From: Euperipatoides rowelli | Lineage: Eukaryota; Onychophora; Udeonychophora; Euonychophora; Peripatopsidae | Assembly: GCA_003024985.2 (NCBI GenBank) | Contig: PXIH01S0006539.1 | DNA: 11,871 nt | Strand: one strand, 5' to 3' | Part shown: positions 1 to 7,499 of the stretch, in pieces | How positions within the stretch are numbered: position 1 is the first letter of the stretch | How the letters are laid out: each line of letters begins with the position of its first letter | The notes under the pieces: model-generated | Database searches by the model: none | The model's input: only the letters and a program-made list of their open reading frames with translations | Told to the model about the DNA's origin: nothing | Made by a program: the position numbers and the translations under genes

Positions 1-428
1 TTATTATTATTATAGGGCTCATTGTATTTCAACTCTATGTGAGCTATTAATCTAATTATAATTTTTGTTTTTTATCTTTTTCCTGTATATGTATGATATC
101 ATTTAAAACCCTCAAATTAACCAATTTTCCTCTTTCACAGAAGACATGAAACATTTCATGAGACAAGTATTGAACCTGTTTTCGGGGTGGGTGGCAGTGG
201 GGTAGGAAACAGTCTGAAGTGAACACAATTTTGAATAGCTGTTATTACGATTTAATACCTATTAAAATGTGCTATTTTAGAATTTGGTCTTTTAATATTT
301 CTAAGCATTTTTGATGTGAATTTGCATGTTTAAATACTTCCCATCAATTTTAACCAAATTTTACATTAGTAGACTATATTTACCGCAATAGAATCCCGTT
401 TGGCTACTAATACACTTTTGTATACAAT
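1..428. other. AT-rich spacer without a gene
   Basis: No reading frame of useful length and no recognisable RNA gene. The stretch opens with a short TTA/TTAT repeat at 1-13. Its only non-random structure is the G-rich hairpin at 176-212, listed separately. It could be intergenic or intronic; nothing here decides between the two. Confidence 0.7.
176..212. other. Hairpin with a G-rich loop, possible two-layer G-quadruplex
   Basis: CTGTTT at 176-181 pairs with AAACAG at 207-212. The loop between them is almost all G and T, with runs GGGG, GGG, GG and GGGG at about 184-202. Four close G runs inside a short stem could fold as a two-layer quadruplex on the plus strand. No function is implied; the stem is only 6 bp and could be chance. 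Confidence 0.35.
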
Positions 429-443
429 GGGGGGGGGGGGGGG
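429..443. repeat. Homopolymer run of 15 G
   Basis: Fifteen consecutive G bases in AT-rich DNA. The run is flanked by TATACA at 421-426 and TGTATT at 444-449, a 5-bp inverted match on either side. Such a run is slippage-prone and its true length is uncertain in any single read or assembly. Confidence 0.95.
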
Positions 444-857
444 TGTATTAAAAAAATATCTGTTCTTTATAATCATCTTTAATTATAAACAATTATATTG
501 CTCTAGCTGTTTATCCATCCGTCCTATTATATTTGACACCACATATCTTTTATATTGATGAATCACTCAAAAATTACTACTTTTAACCGTAAAAAAAAAA
601 CTTCATATCATTCAGCTTGAAACCTGTGTCTATTTCAGTTCAAAACTATGTTCACTAAATCACAGACTGTTCATACATTTTTATTCGCATTACAAAAAAT
701 GATTTAAAAACAGCATATATTTCAGCCGTATTTACTTGATTATCATGAGATTTTTAATTCCTCATGAGATATAAATTTTCTGTTTAAAAAAAATATTGAA
801 ATTGACTGATGGTTTATTCCTTTATTGAGTATGTTGCCATTTATTGTTTAATCATAG
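444..857. other. AT-rich spacer without a gene
   Basis: Short A and T runs and stops in all frames. I see no repeat, hairpin or coding signal up to the border of the element that begins at 858. Confidence 0.7.
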
Positions 858-881
858 GGCCCCATTCGTTTAGACACTTAT

Positions 882-902
882 ATCCGTGGCTCAACCACGG
901 AT
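882..902. other. Perfect 8-bp hairpin in the left arm of the element
   Basis: ATCCGTGG (882-889), a five-base spacer CTCAA, then CCACGGAT (895-902). The same CCGTGG/CCACGG core recurs elsewhere in the element (near 1230 and 1275), so this is probably a subterminal repeat of the transposon, the kind of site a transposase or its Myb-like partner could bind. That role is inferred. Confidence 0.75.
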
Positions 903-1082
903 GAGCCACTTTTCTTGATACTGGCTGAGCCATGGTTGAGCTCCATGCGAACACGATCCTGGCTTATCCGCGGTTGAGGCTTGTTGGTGTTTCATTTTTA
1001 CGCCATTTATAGTGCTATTTTACCTCTCGTTAGATATTTAATTTTCACGAGATAAGTCTTTCTTTTTTTTTTAGCTTTCAAA

Positions 1083-1202
1083 ATGTCGGAACATGGTACT
1101 GTTTGGTGCGATGATGAGAGTTTTTTTCTTTAATAGAAATTTGGGGAAATGAAAAAAAAACCCAAACAGATTAAAAAAATTAATGAAAGAATTAAGCTAT
1201 AA
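1083..1202 (+). pseudogene. Broken N-terminus of a Myb/SANT-like transposon protein
   Basis: From ATG at 1083 the frame reads MSEHGTVWCDDESFFL and stops at 1131. Shifting by one base after the T-run continues at 1130 with LIEIWGNEK. After the A9 run the original frame resumes (1161-1202) with KQIKKINERIKL and then a stop. The pattern W-x-(D/E)-(D/E)-E followed by L(I/L)EIWG(N/D)E(K) is the hallmark of helix 1 of the Myb/SANT-like (trihelix, MADF-related) domain found beside PIF/Harbinger transposases and in genes derived from them. A pyrimidine tract and AG at 1073-1074 just upstream resemble a 3' splice site, so the remnant may be a former exon start. The two frame breaks fall in homopolymers, T7 (1121-1127) and A9 (1152-1160), so they could be decay or base-call errors. 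No transposase domain follows. The match is from memory of the family pattern, not a search. Confidence 0.6.
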
Positions 1203-1350
1203 TCGTTCCGTTATTTACAAATTTATTATCCGTGGCTGAGCCGTGATTGTGTTCGCATGGCCAAACCTGACTGAGCCGTGGATAACATTAACACCGAACA
1301 CAAAATCCTTATCCGAGGTTGAAATTTACTGTCCATGTGAATGGGGCCTA

Positions 1351-1442
1351 ATTTTTATTGTATAATAACTAAACTAACCTTGATTGAGACAGTGTTGTGT
1401 TCTCATGGCAACAAGCCGTGTCTGAGACAGGTTGTGTTCTGC
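1351..1442. repeat. Short stretch resembling the inside of the upstream element
   Basis: Contains a spaced direct repeat: TGAGACAGTGTTGTGTTCT at 1385-1403 and the same less one base at 1423-1440. The block GTTGTGTTCTCATGGC...AAGCCGTG resembles ATTGTGTTCGCATGGC...GAGCCGTG in the right arm of the element ending at 1348. It may be a fragment of a relative caught between two insertions. It also contains the X-box-like site at 1399-1412. Confidence 0.45.
1399..1412 (+). promoter_or_regulatory. X-box-like (RFX-type) motif
   Basis: GTTCTCATGGCAAC fits the animal X-box consensus GTHNYYATRRNAAC at every position. RFX factors bind this motif, notably in promoters of ciliary genes. Here it lies in what seems to be repeat-derived DNA with no visible gene beside it, so a regulatory role is speculative. 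Confidence 0.3.
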
Positions 1443-2058
1443 TTAAAGGTCAAATGTAATGGATTTTTATTCTTATTGATTTTCTAAGATAATTACTAAA
1501 AAAAATTCCACTGGAAAAAAAAAAAATTAATTCATAAAAAAAGGTATTTAAAGATAAAATTAAGACTATTGCTATTGCTATCACATTTTTTGGGGGGGTC
1601 TGAGATTAATTTGATGACGAAACAGTCTCTACAGCTGTTTTCTTTGTAATGATTTAACATGTAAATAGAGGTATGTTCAACTTGTATTAAAGGTCATTTT
1701 GATTTAGAAAAAAAAAACGAATTGGATCATAATAGCACAAAGGATGAATTTGATTATGATTTTTTACAAGTATNTAAACANNTANNCCANANGATTTCCA
1801 GCTTTAAGCTGACAAAGATAGCAAAAATTCTATAGTTAAGTATAGCAAGCTGTTTCCATTTCTAGTCTATACATCACAAAATATCTCCCCTGGTGTATAC
1901 AGTGGACAATGTTGTTTTAAGGGGGAGGAGCTAAAGACAATTATTTTAAAAATTGAATTGTAAATAACTTTTTTGTTGATATTTTTTTTTTAGTAAAAAT
2001 AATTGAAAATCAATAATAATAAATTTTTTTAAAAAAATCTGTTATATTTGACCTTTAA
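1443..2058. mobile_element. TTAA-flanked MITE, T2/Kolobok-like
   Basis: Seen: TTAAAGGTCAAATGTAA at 1443-1459 faces its near-perfect inverse at 2042-2058, with outer TTAA on both sides. Inverted similarity carries on inward for about 70 bp, including a shared TTATTGATTTTC block and an ACTAAAAAAAA block. Known: T2-type MITEs, described in Xenopus and placed near Kolobok, have TTAA duplications and termini starting TTAAAGG; piggyBac also uses TTAA but normally has different ends. The element is 616 bp and has no coding frame. A third copy of the terminal motif, TTAAAGGTCA, sits inside at 1687-1696 and may mark a nested or rearranged end. All seven ambiguous bases of the window fall within this element. 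Confidence 0.75.
1774..1792. other. Cluster of unresolved bases
   Basis: N at 1774, 1781, 1782, 1785, 1786, 1790 and 1792, separated by called bases. This is the signature of low-quality base calls, not a gap of set length. Nothing should be inferred from the exact sequence here. Confidence 0.98.
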
Positions 2059-2196
2059 GGTAAATTAATCTGATCAAGACAAGAAACAAAGACCATTCTA
2101 AAGCAAAATATTTGTTCCATGGTTAAGATGTGGTTGAAATAAATGTTCTTGTGATTGAAGACATAATCTTAATGGTTTTGGATTTAAAACAAATAT

Positions 2197-2214
2197 CTAC
2201 CTATAGATAGGTAG
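2197..2214. other. 18-bp near-perfect palindrome
   Basis: CTACCTAT (2197-2204) and ATAGGTAG (2207-2214) are exact inverse complements around a central AG. It stands alone in AT-rich DNA. A dyad this tight could be a binding site for a dimeric protein, but no neighbouring feature supports that. Confidence 0.6.
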
Positions 2215-3082
2215 AAAAAAAGTATCATACAAATGTTGAAATGGCCGATAGCAGTCTGAGAGGGTTAAATTTCTTATTTGAATATTTTATCATTCTCTCC
2301 ATCCCTTCCATCATTTAAATATTTAATATTTAATGAATTTTAAATCTTTATTACATTAAGTTTTTTTGCTTCAATATTGTCCATTTAAAATTAGAAAATT
2401 ATTTTCTTTTACATAAATGAAAAAAAAAATTATAGCTGAAAGAGAAAAATACATTAAGAAAATTGAGCGAATTAGCAGATAGCATAGATAAAAATATCTT
2501 ACTTGTTTAAAAAAATATAATCTATTCACTGACGAATCATTAGTTATGTTATGAAACTTTTTAAAAGAAAATATGTTCTGCTGATAGTTTTTTTTTTTAA
2601 CTCTGCAAAAAAATTTCATCCCAGGGGTCCATTGGCTAGAAGTGGAACCTAATTTTGCTTTAAACATGATTGAAGGAACTGTAATTTCTCACATATATCT
2701 CTAGTGAATTTCAAAGGAGTTATTCTGGTTTATTTCCCCGTCTCTGGCTGTAAATCATGATGTATTTGATTCTAACTTCAGGAGCTTTAACTAAAGCTAC
2801 TTACAAAGGGGAGAAAATATTTCTTTTTTTTTATTTATTGAAATAAATATTGAAAGTAATTATTTAAAAAAAAATTCTCTATCCTTAATAATATTCTAGA
2901 AATGAAAAGGTGAGCACACATACTGGCAAAATTTCTGAGAATCAGTTTTAACCTGGCTCGCCTGGCTACTAGGTGATATCTGGGGCTCTTAACTTAAACG
3001 GGGCCCTAGAACACTAAGGAACATAGCCACATATAAGCAATTGACAGTTTATTATGTTCTCAAGGCTATAATTAATGATACT

Positions 3083-3096
3083 TGATTGGCCAATCA
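3083..3096. other. 14-bp perfect palindrome with CCAAT on both strands
   Basis: TGATTGGCCAATCA is its own inverse complement and places a CCAAT pentamer (the NF-Y core) on each strand. It lies just before the tandem duplication at 3107. No transcription start is visible, so a promoter role is not claimed. Confidence 0.6.
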
Positions 3097-3106
3097 TTAC
3101 TGCATT

Positions 3107-3377
3107 AACTAACCATTTAAACAATATAATAATTGAATGTGCACATAACAATGGAAGCTTGTTCTCTCTATATACACTACAGTCAGAATGATTTGTATAG
3201 AACTTCAACTATTTAAACAATATAATTGTATTGTCATACAACAGTTTAAGCTTGTTCTGTCTCTATACTCTGCAATCTTAATGTATTGTATAGAACTGCA
3301 ACCATGTAAACAATATAATTTAATGTACACACAGCAATGTTTGCTTCTCTCTCCCTATACACTACAGTCAAAATGAC
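3107..3377. repeat. Three tandem copies of a ~93-bp unit
   Basis: Copies start at about 3107, 3201 and 3294, each opening AACT. Shared blocks in order are: TTTAAACAATATAAT or TGTAAACAATATAAT (3118, 3214, 3307), a gap, GCTTGTTCT or GCTTCTCTCT, CTATA-ACT, and finally TTGTATAGAACT or the closing CACTACAGTCARAATGA (copies 1 and 3). Copy 2 is the most diverged in the middle and the third is cut short at its end. The short open frames at 3014-3208 and 3188-3376 are products of this repeat, not genes. Confidence 0.85.
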
Positions 3378-3511
3378 TAGAGAGGAATAAAGTATACTTT
3401 TTAATTTCAAATAAATTGTATATCATTTGCACACACCAGTTTAATGTTTGATTTTTAGGAAATTATATCCAATTACTTATCAAAAGCTTACTTAGTGACC
3501 TTATCCACTAT
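3378..3511. other. AT-rich spacer without a gene
   Basis: I see no repeat, RNA or coding signal between the tandem copies and the possible element at 3512. Confidence 0.6.
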
Positions 3512-3672
3512 CAGGGCTCTGCCCTTAGCCCCACTGGTGGGCTAACCTCCTAGCCCCACTTTCTCCTGTTTAAATGTTTTACTAATTAAGATTGTCTAAA
3601 GTTGGTAAGAGAGGGATGAGGCCTTCCATTTTTCACCCCCGGGGGGTCAAAAATATAGCCCAGCCAACCCTG
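3512..3672. mobile_element. Possible small hAT-like foldback element
   Basis: CAGGG at 3512-3516 and CCCTG at 3668-3672 bound a patch much richer in G and C than its surroundings. The ends are loosely inverse: CAGGGCTCTGCCCT against CAGGGTTGGCTGGG. Inside are a TAGCCC/GGGCTA hairpin (3526-3531 with 3539-3544) and a near-perfect palindrome centred at 3640. Known: many hAT elements start CAGGG and create 8-bp duplications. I do not find a matching 8-bp duplication (TCCACTAT on the left, CTGAAAAT on the right), so the call is tentative. Confidence 0.3.
3629..3653. other. Palindrome with a C5/G6 centre
   Basis: A T-run, CACCCCC and GGGGGGTC, then an A-run form a dyad about 25 bp long with one mismatched pair. 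It is the strongest GC cluster in this part of the window. It lies within the possible element at 3512-3672 and may be the foldback centre of that or an older repeat. Confidence 0.6.
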
Positions 3673-4080
3673 CTGAAAATGAAAATTTAATGCTAGTGAT
3701 AAATTCTTTCATGTGTGTCAAACATTCTCTAGAAAACAACTGTCATGAAAGATAATTCACCGATAAATTGCTGAAGTAGACCATTGTTCTACTTTTTGAA
3801 AATTCATCTCAAGAATTAAATTCCCACCAATCATCAATGACATGAATATGTGACTCACCAAACATGGTGGCAAGCCAAATCAAGCGACCGCTATTTATTA
3901 AAATTATATCCATAAAAAAATTTTTGTTGTGCATTTAATTTAATAATAGATATGAGAAAGGATTGCTCAATATGTGCATCAAAATCTCGTAATCTTTTCC
4001 TTTCCATCAGAAAGAATAATTATAGTGTCCTCCTCATCAATATCCATTTAATTTAAATAAGTTTGACAATATCCCATTTC
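3673..4080. other. AT-rich spacer without a gene
   Basis: No coding frame or RNA gene. The last part (about 4035-4060, CATCAATATCCATTTAATTT) resembles 4161-4177, so the duplication described next may begin here with an insertion or deletion in between. Confidence 0.55.
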
Positions 4081-4238
4081 TCACCATGGTTTGTCCAACA
4101 TCTCTTTGGCCCATCCATGACAGGATCTATTATCCACATCTTACATGACTAGGTGCACATCATCAATATTTAATTTATCACCATGTTTGTCCAATATCAC
4201 TTTGGCACATGCACACAGGATCTATTATACTTATCTTT
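4081..4238. repeat. Direct duplication of a ~63-bp block, period ~97
   Basis: Copy 1 (4081-4143) and copy 2 (4178-4238) share TCACCATG, TTTGTCCAA-AT, CTTTGGC, then CACAGG or GACAGG followed by ATCTATTAT and ATCTTA, in the same order and nearly the same spacing. The segment CATCAATAT...TTAATTTA precedes both (4035 and 4161), so the duplicated unit was probably about 100 bp. Substitutions are spread along the copies, so the event is not recent. Confidence 0.8.
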
Positions 4239-4812
4239 AATATCACAACATCAGGCATTGGTATTGAATATACTTTATCCTTGACATAACCCTAGAGAGG
4301 TTATTCCGGCAATCATGGTGGCCATTCCATTAAACCATCCTCCCCAATCCTTTGGCCGGGAAAGTTGGCATAAGGAAATATCAGACAATTAATCCCTAAT
4401 GGGGTAGAGCATTGTCCTGTTGAAAATTACCCAAGATTGGAACTGAGGTGCAATGCAAAACTTTATTATGTCCAGGTACAGTTTGATTGTTATTTTTAAA
4501 TTTTGTGATTGTAGCGCCACCTATTGTCACACAGTGTGCACCTATTTAGAAACAATTAAACTTGATAAGTTCACCTACATTTTGCATATTGTTCACTGCT
4601 ACACTGTGCAATTTTTTTAAAATGATTTTTCATAATAAGAGAAAAATATTATGAATATTGGGAAAGGAATTGCTATATTATATACTGTACCAGTTCTTAT
4701 AACATGCTCCATCTAGTGGATACTGATAGCAATACCATTTTTAGAGGGTGGAACTAAAATGATTAACTTGTGAATTTGAATTTTTAATAGCTTTTTTTTT
4801 TTGGAATTTATT
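4239..4812. other. Spacer without a gene
   Basis: Somewhat less AT-rich at 4285-4450 but without an open frame of note. GGTACAGT (4475-4482) and ACTGTACC (4684-4691) are exact inverses 200 bp apart, but the match ends there. A CTCF-like site at 4706-4719 is listed separately. I recognise nothing else. Confidence 0.55.
4706..4719 (+). promoter_or_regulatory. CTCF-core-like motif
   Basis: GCTCCATCTAGTGG matches the CTCF core GCGCCMYCTRSTGG at 13 of 14 positions. A weaker look-alike, GCGCCACCTATTGT, lies at about 4514. CTCF is conserved in bilaterians, but the same string is also common in MITEs and SINEs, so this could equally be an old repeat fragment. Confidence 0.25.
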
Positions 4813-4869
4813 TTTAACCAAGTAGGGTTTTTTTCGTGAATTTAACCAAGTAGGGTTTTTTTTCGTGAA
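4813..4869. repeat. Tandem duplication of a 28-bp unit
   Basis: TTTAACCAAGTAGGG, a T-run and CGTGAA occur twice back to back (4813-4840 and 4841-4869). The only difference is one extra T in the second copy's T-run. Near identity points to a recent duplication or a slippage artefact. Confidence 0.95.
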
Positions 4870-6532
4870 TTTCTTTGAAAATAGGCTAAATCTTTTATTT
4901 TTTTAAAAAAATATGTTCATGTCATGAGACTTTAAAGCTAACATTATATATCTAGTTTACTGTTCTCCCCTCCCCTAGCTAATAAACATGCACATTTTTT
5001 ACTTTTTCCCACATAATAGTGAAATAGTTATGACTGATTATGTTGACTAGTAATCCACTAATTTGTTGCATCTAAATCACTATCTCATGAATTAAGTCAT
5101 CAAAGATTTTATTTAACAATTTTTAAATTAAGATAAATGTCAATCCAATTTCAAGTGTAATATTTAGTGATATTATAATAGACTATGATATTAAAATCAA
5201 CGCACACATGTCAGATACCAATCTCTGAACGTGGGCTTCACCGGGTTGATAATAGCTAGCCTTATAGAGTCCAGTTCCCCCAATATTTGGACCCTATTAT
5301 ATTCTTAAATTAACTATTGGAATTACATAAAATGAGTATGTCTACAACTTCACAATAATTATTATTGGCAAAAATTGCCGACCTTAGTAAGCCATTATTA
5401 CCAACTCAGATATTTATTTATTGCAAAGGTAAGTCATGTTTTATTTATTATAACTTATATCCAGATAAACAATAATTATTACTAATATTTGTTCATCCAT
5501 TATATAACTACATAACACAATAAAACTAGACAGGCATAATCACCATTTAATCACCAAATCTCACTATTGATTTATTACTTTAACAAATCTGTGGAAGCCT
5601 AAATTAATATTCATCCACAAATAAGTTCTTGTAAGTATAAACGACCCCAAGATTTGATAACTAAGATAAGGGATTATATACTACAATCTGCTGTTTATTA
5701 TCTTCTGTTATTTGAGATTAGATTGCACTATATAATAAGCTTTAAGAGGGAACCCTATTTTAATAACTTTATTAAAATATCAACCAAGCTCTGCCCAAGG
5801 AAGTTAAAGAGGAGAAAGAACAAGTACTTTATTTTTGCCTAATTCGAATAGATGGAATTAGGTACCACCCATTTATCACACGTTTACACCTAAGGCCATC
5901 CTAAAGAAATGAAAAACACATTTTGACAATAATAATGAGGATTTCACAACACACAATTTAATTTAGCAAGACATGTTTATTCTTTTAAAAATAGAATTTA
6001 ACAACAAAGTCACCATTCCCAAAATATTACAATTATTAATTTCCCCATTAACTATTATATGAATTTTGGATAATTTGTCATGACCAAAATAATTTTAGAT
6101 AATATTTAAGGTAAAGCCAATCTATGGTATTGAAAGGGAAGTAAGGGATTAAGGATTTATGTTAGGGTTTAGTTTATTGCAATTAATTGAAATTTATACA
6201 AAAGTCTTTGAAGTTGATTCTCAGCAATTGTTTATATCTGGAAATGTCTCTTTAATTTCTATATTTGGTAAAATATGGTTTTAACACTGAAAGTCTGGTT
6301 TTAGTTGCTGTTAGAATAAATGCTATCGGTCATCAGTTTGGCTGCATGTCTCTGCAATGGATTGGGTTTTTAATGACATCTGCTTGCTCGGGATACATTA
6401 TTGTTGATCGTTTTCAGTAAAATTATAGTTTATTGATTTTATTGATAAAAATTCAGCTCTGCATCTTTGTTAATGATCATTGCTAATAAGTGTATAACAA
6501 TTTATAGCAAACTTGATTATGTAAAAGTTTAT
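4870..6532. other. Long AT-rich spacer without a gene
   Basis: About 1.66 kb with no recognisable gene. The 62-codon frame at 5654-5842 has a start but no domain, no codon bias and no homologue that I know. An open but startless stretch at 6258-6421 is no longer than expected by chance. AAG|GTAAGT at 5426-5434 matches a 5' splice site, but no plausible exon precedes it. Small dyads are GGCAA-AAA-TTGCC (5367-5379) and CCTAATTC/GAATTAGG (5838-5845 with 5855-5862, nine-base loop). Confidence 0.6.
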
Positions 6533-6710
6533 GTTTGGAATAAACTAAAGAATGTAATCTTTAGCATTAGGCGAGTAGATGATAATTCTGTAAGGTTGGA
6601 AAATTTCTGGTTCAGTCTATTGTTTAGGTTAAATTAAAGAAGTCATCTCCAGCATTAGGCTAGATGATGATGATTCTATTAGTTTGGAAAATTTTTGGAT
6701 CAGTCTATTG
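6533..6710. repeat. Tandem duplication of an 88-bp unit
   Basis: Copy 1 is about 6533-6621 and copy 2 about 6622-6710. Shared blocks in order are GTTT-GG/GTTTAGG, TAAAGAA, AGCATTAGGC (6563 and 6651), GATGAT-ATTCT, GTTTGGAAAATTT or GTTGGAAAATTT, and CAGTCTATTG (6613 and 6701). The spacing between shared blocks is exactly 88 bp. Divergence is moderate and made of point changes. Confidence 0.88.
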
Positions 6711-7499
6711 ATTCCTCTTCAGCCTCTCCCTTTATATTATTTGGTTGCTAGGAGTGTCTCTTCCACGCCCACCAAATAGCTGTTAGGTTGCTATGATACA
6801 TACAAACTTCCTTTTATGCAATTTTTTTTCAAGTGAGAATAATAAACTGTAATAATGATGTATGAATAAAATTTATTAAATTTTATACGTACAATTTTCA
6901 ACATAAGCTTGTAACCATGGTAACGAAACATTTCAACAAAACGTATTTGAAAACACTAAATAATTGTTTCTCTAGACTTTTTAATAACTAAAGTCATTTT
7001 AGATTTAAAATTATTTACACAACTAACTTTAACGTTCTTGACAGCTTTCACCACAAAGGTCATTTAGGGGTTAAGGGCATAATTTAGACATAGATTGGCT
7101 GATTGGCAATACCTTCGTAAATAATAAAAACAAATCACATAAAATTTCATACGGTTACCAACTAATAATATATACATCATTAAATTACCAATATAATTCA
7201 AATAAAAAAAAATACATTTGTTTATTGCTTCATAAAAAATATACAAAATATCATTAAATAAATATAATAAGGAATGAAATAACATTTCATTCTGTAGATT
7301 TCTACCTTTTGTATATAGAAATGTACACACATTTGTTTAGGTGGGAGGAGGGGATTATTATTTATAACAAAATGGACAGAAGTTATAGCCATGTTACTTT
7401 ATACACTCATTTACCCTATTTGTAGACTGTATTATAACTCTAACCTTTTCAACATTTTCAGGGATATAAATTGTGGCCAATTCCATATAGTTAATTCTT
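6711..7499. other. AT-rich spacer without a gene
   Basis: No gene. The minus-strand 88-codon frame at 7064-7330 is rich in Y, L, I and F and matches nothing I know. A dyad ATTTGGT (6739-6745) with ACCAAAT (6771-6777) surrounds a GTTGCTAGG stretch, and an X-box-like site follows at 6911. The last 80 bp lead without a clear break into the minisatellite. Confidence 0.6.
6911..6924 (+). promoter_or_regulatory. X-box-like (RFX-type) motif
   Basis: GTAACCATGGTAAC fits GTHNYYATRRNAAC at all positions and is nearly palindromic around ATG. A weaker relative, GTTGCTATGATACA, lies about 120 bp upstream. RFX factors bind such sites near ciliary genes in animals. No transcription unit is visible here, so function is open. 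Confidence 0.35.

Larger units (their letters stand above)
858..1348. mobile_element. Non-autonomous TIR DNA transposon, probably PIF/Harbinger-like
   Basis: Seen: GGCCCCATTC at 858-867 is matched in inverse by GAATGGGGCC at 1339-1348, and the similarity runs on imperfectly for about 25 bp (a GACA block shared at the same offset). The flanks are TAG (855-857) on the left and TAA (1349-1351) on the right, which fits a 3-bp TAA-type target duplication with one changed base. Inner inverted repeats reinforce the foldback: CCATGCGAACAC at 943-954 against GTGTTCGCATGG at 1249-1260, and several copies of a CCGTGGCTGAGCC-like motif. Known: PIF/Harbinger elements make 3-bp TWA duplications and encode a transposase plus a separate Myb/SANT-like protein. 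The element is 491 bp, too short to be autonomous, but keeps a broken Myb/SANT-like start at 1083-1202. The superfamily call rests on that remnant and the TSD; a 2-bp TA duplication (a Tc1/mariner-like reading) is the alternative. Confidence 0.72.
2059..3106. other. AT-rich spacer without a gene
   Basis: No gene. The 98-codon minus-strand frame at 2371-2667 is mostly F, Y, K, N and I, as expected of translated AT-rich DNA, and has no recognisable domain. Two palindromes stand out and are listed separately (2197-2214, 3083-3096). A more GC-rich patch at 2953-3010 contains GGGGCCCTAG, which recalls the end of the element at 858 but has no partner that I can find. Confidence 0.65.

Noticed and set aside
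2371-2667. 98-codon minus-strand open frame
   Set aside because: It is made mostly of F, Y, K, N, I and L, as AT-rich non-coding DNA gives, with no domain, no splice context and no family I recognise.
2953-3010. GGGGCCCTAG as an end of a relative of the element at 858
   Set aside because: No partner end was found and similarity stops after about ten bases.
4475-4691. GGTACAGT/ACTGTACC as ends of a Tc1-like element (TA + CAGT)
   Set aside because: Only 8 bp match and the adjoining sequence is unrelated; two 8-mers 200 bp apart are weak evidence.
5426-5434. 5' splice-site match AAG|GTAAGT
   Set aside because: The open frame before it is about 30 codons with no acceptor or recognisable peptide, so the match is probably chance.
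5654-5842. 62-codon plus-strand open frame
   Set aside because: Length within chance for this composition; no motif and no supporting splice sites.
6258-6421. Open stretch of about 54 codons in a slightly GC-richer patch
   Set aside because: It has no start near its beginning, no motif, and a length common by chance at this base composition.
7064-7330. 88-codon minus-strand open frame with hydrophobic stretches
   Set aside because: The hydrophobic look comes from T-rich codons. There is no charge pattern or motif supporting a real membrane protein.
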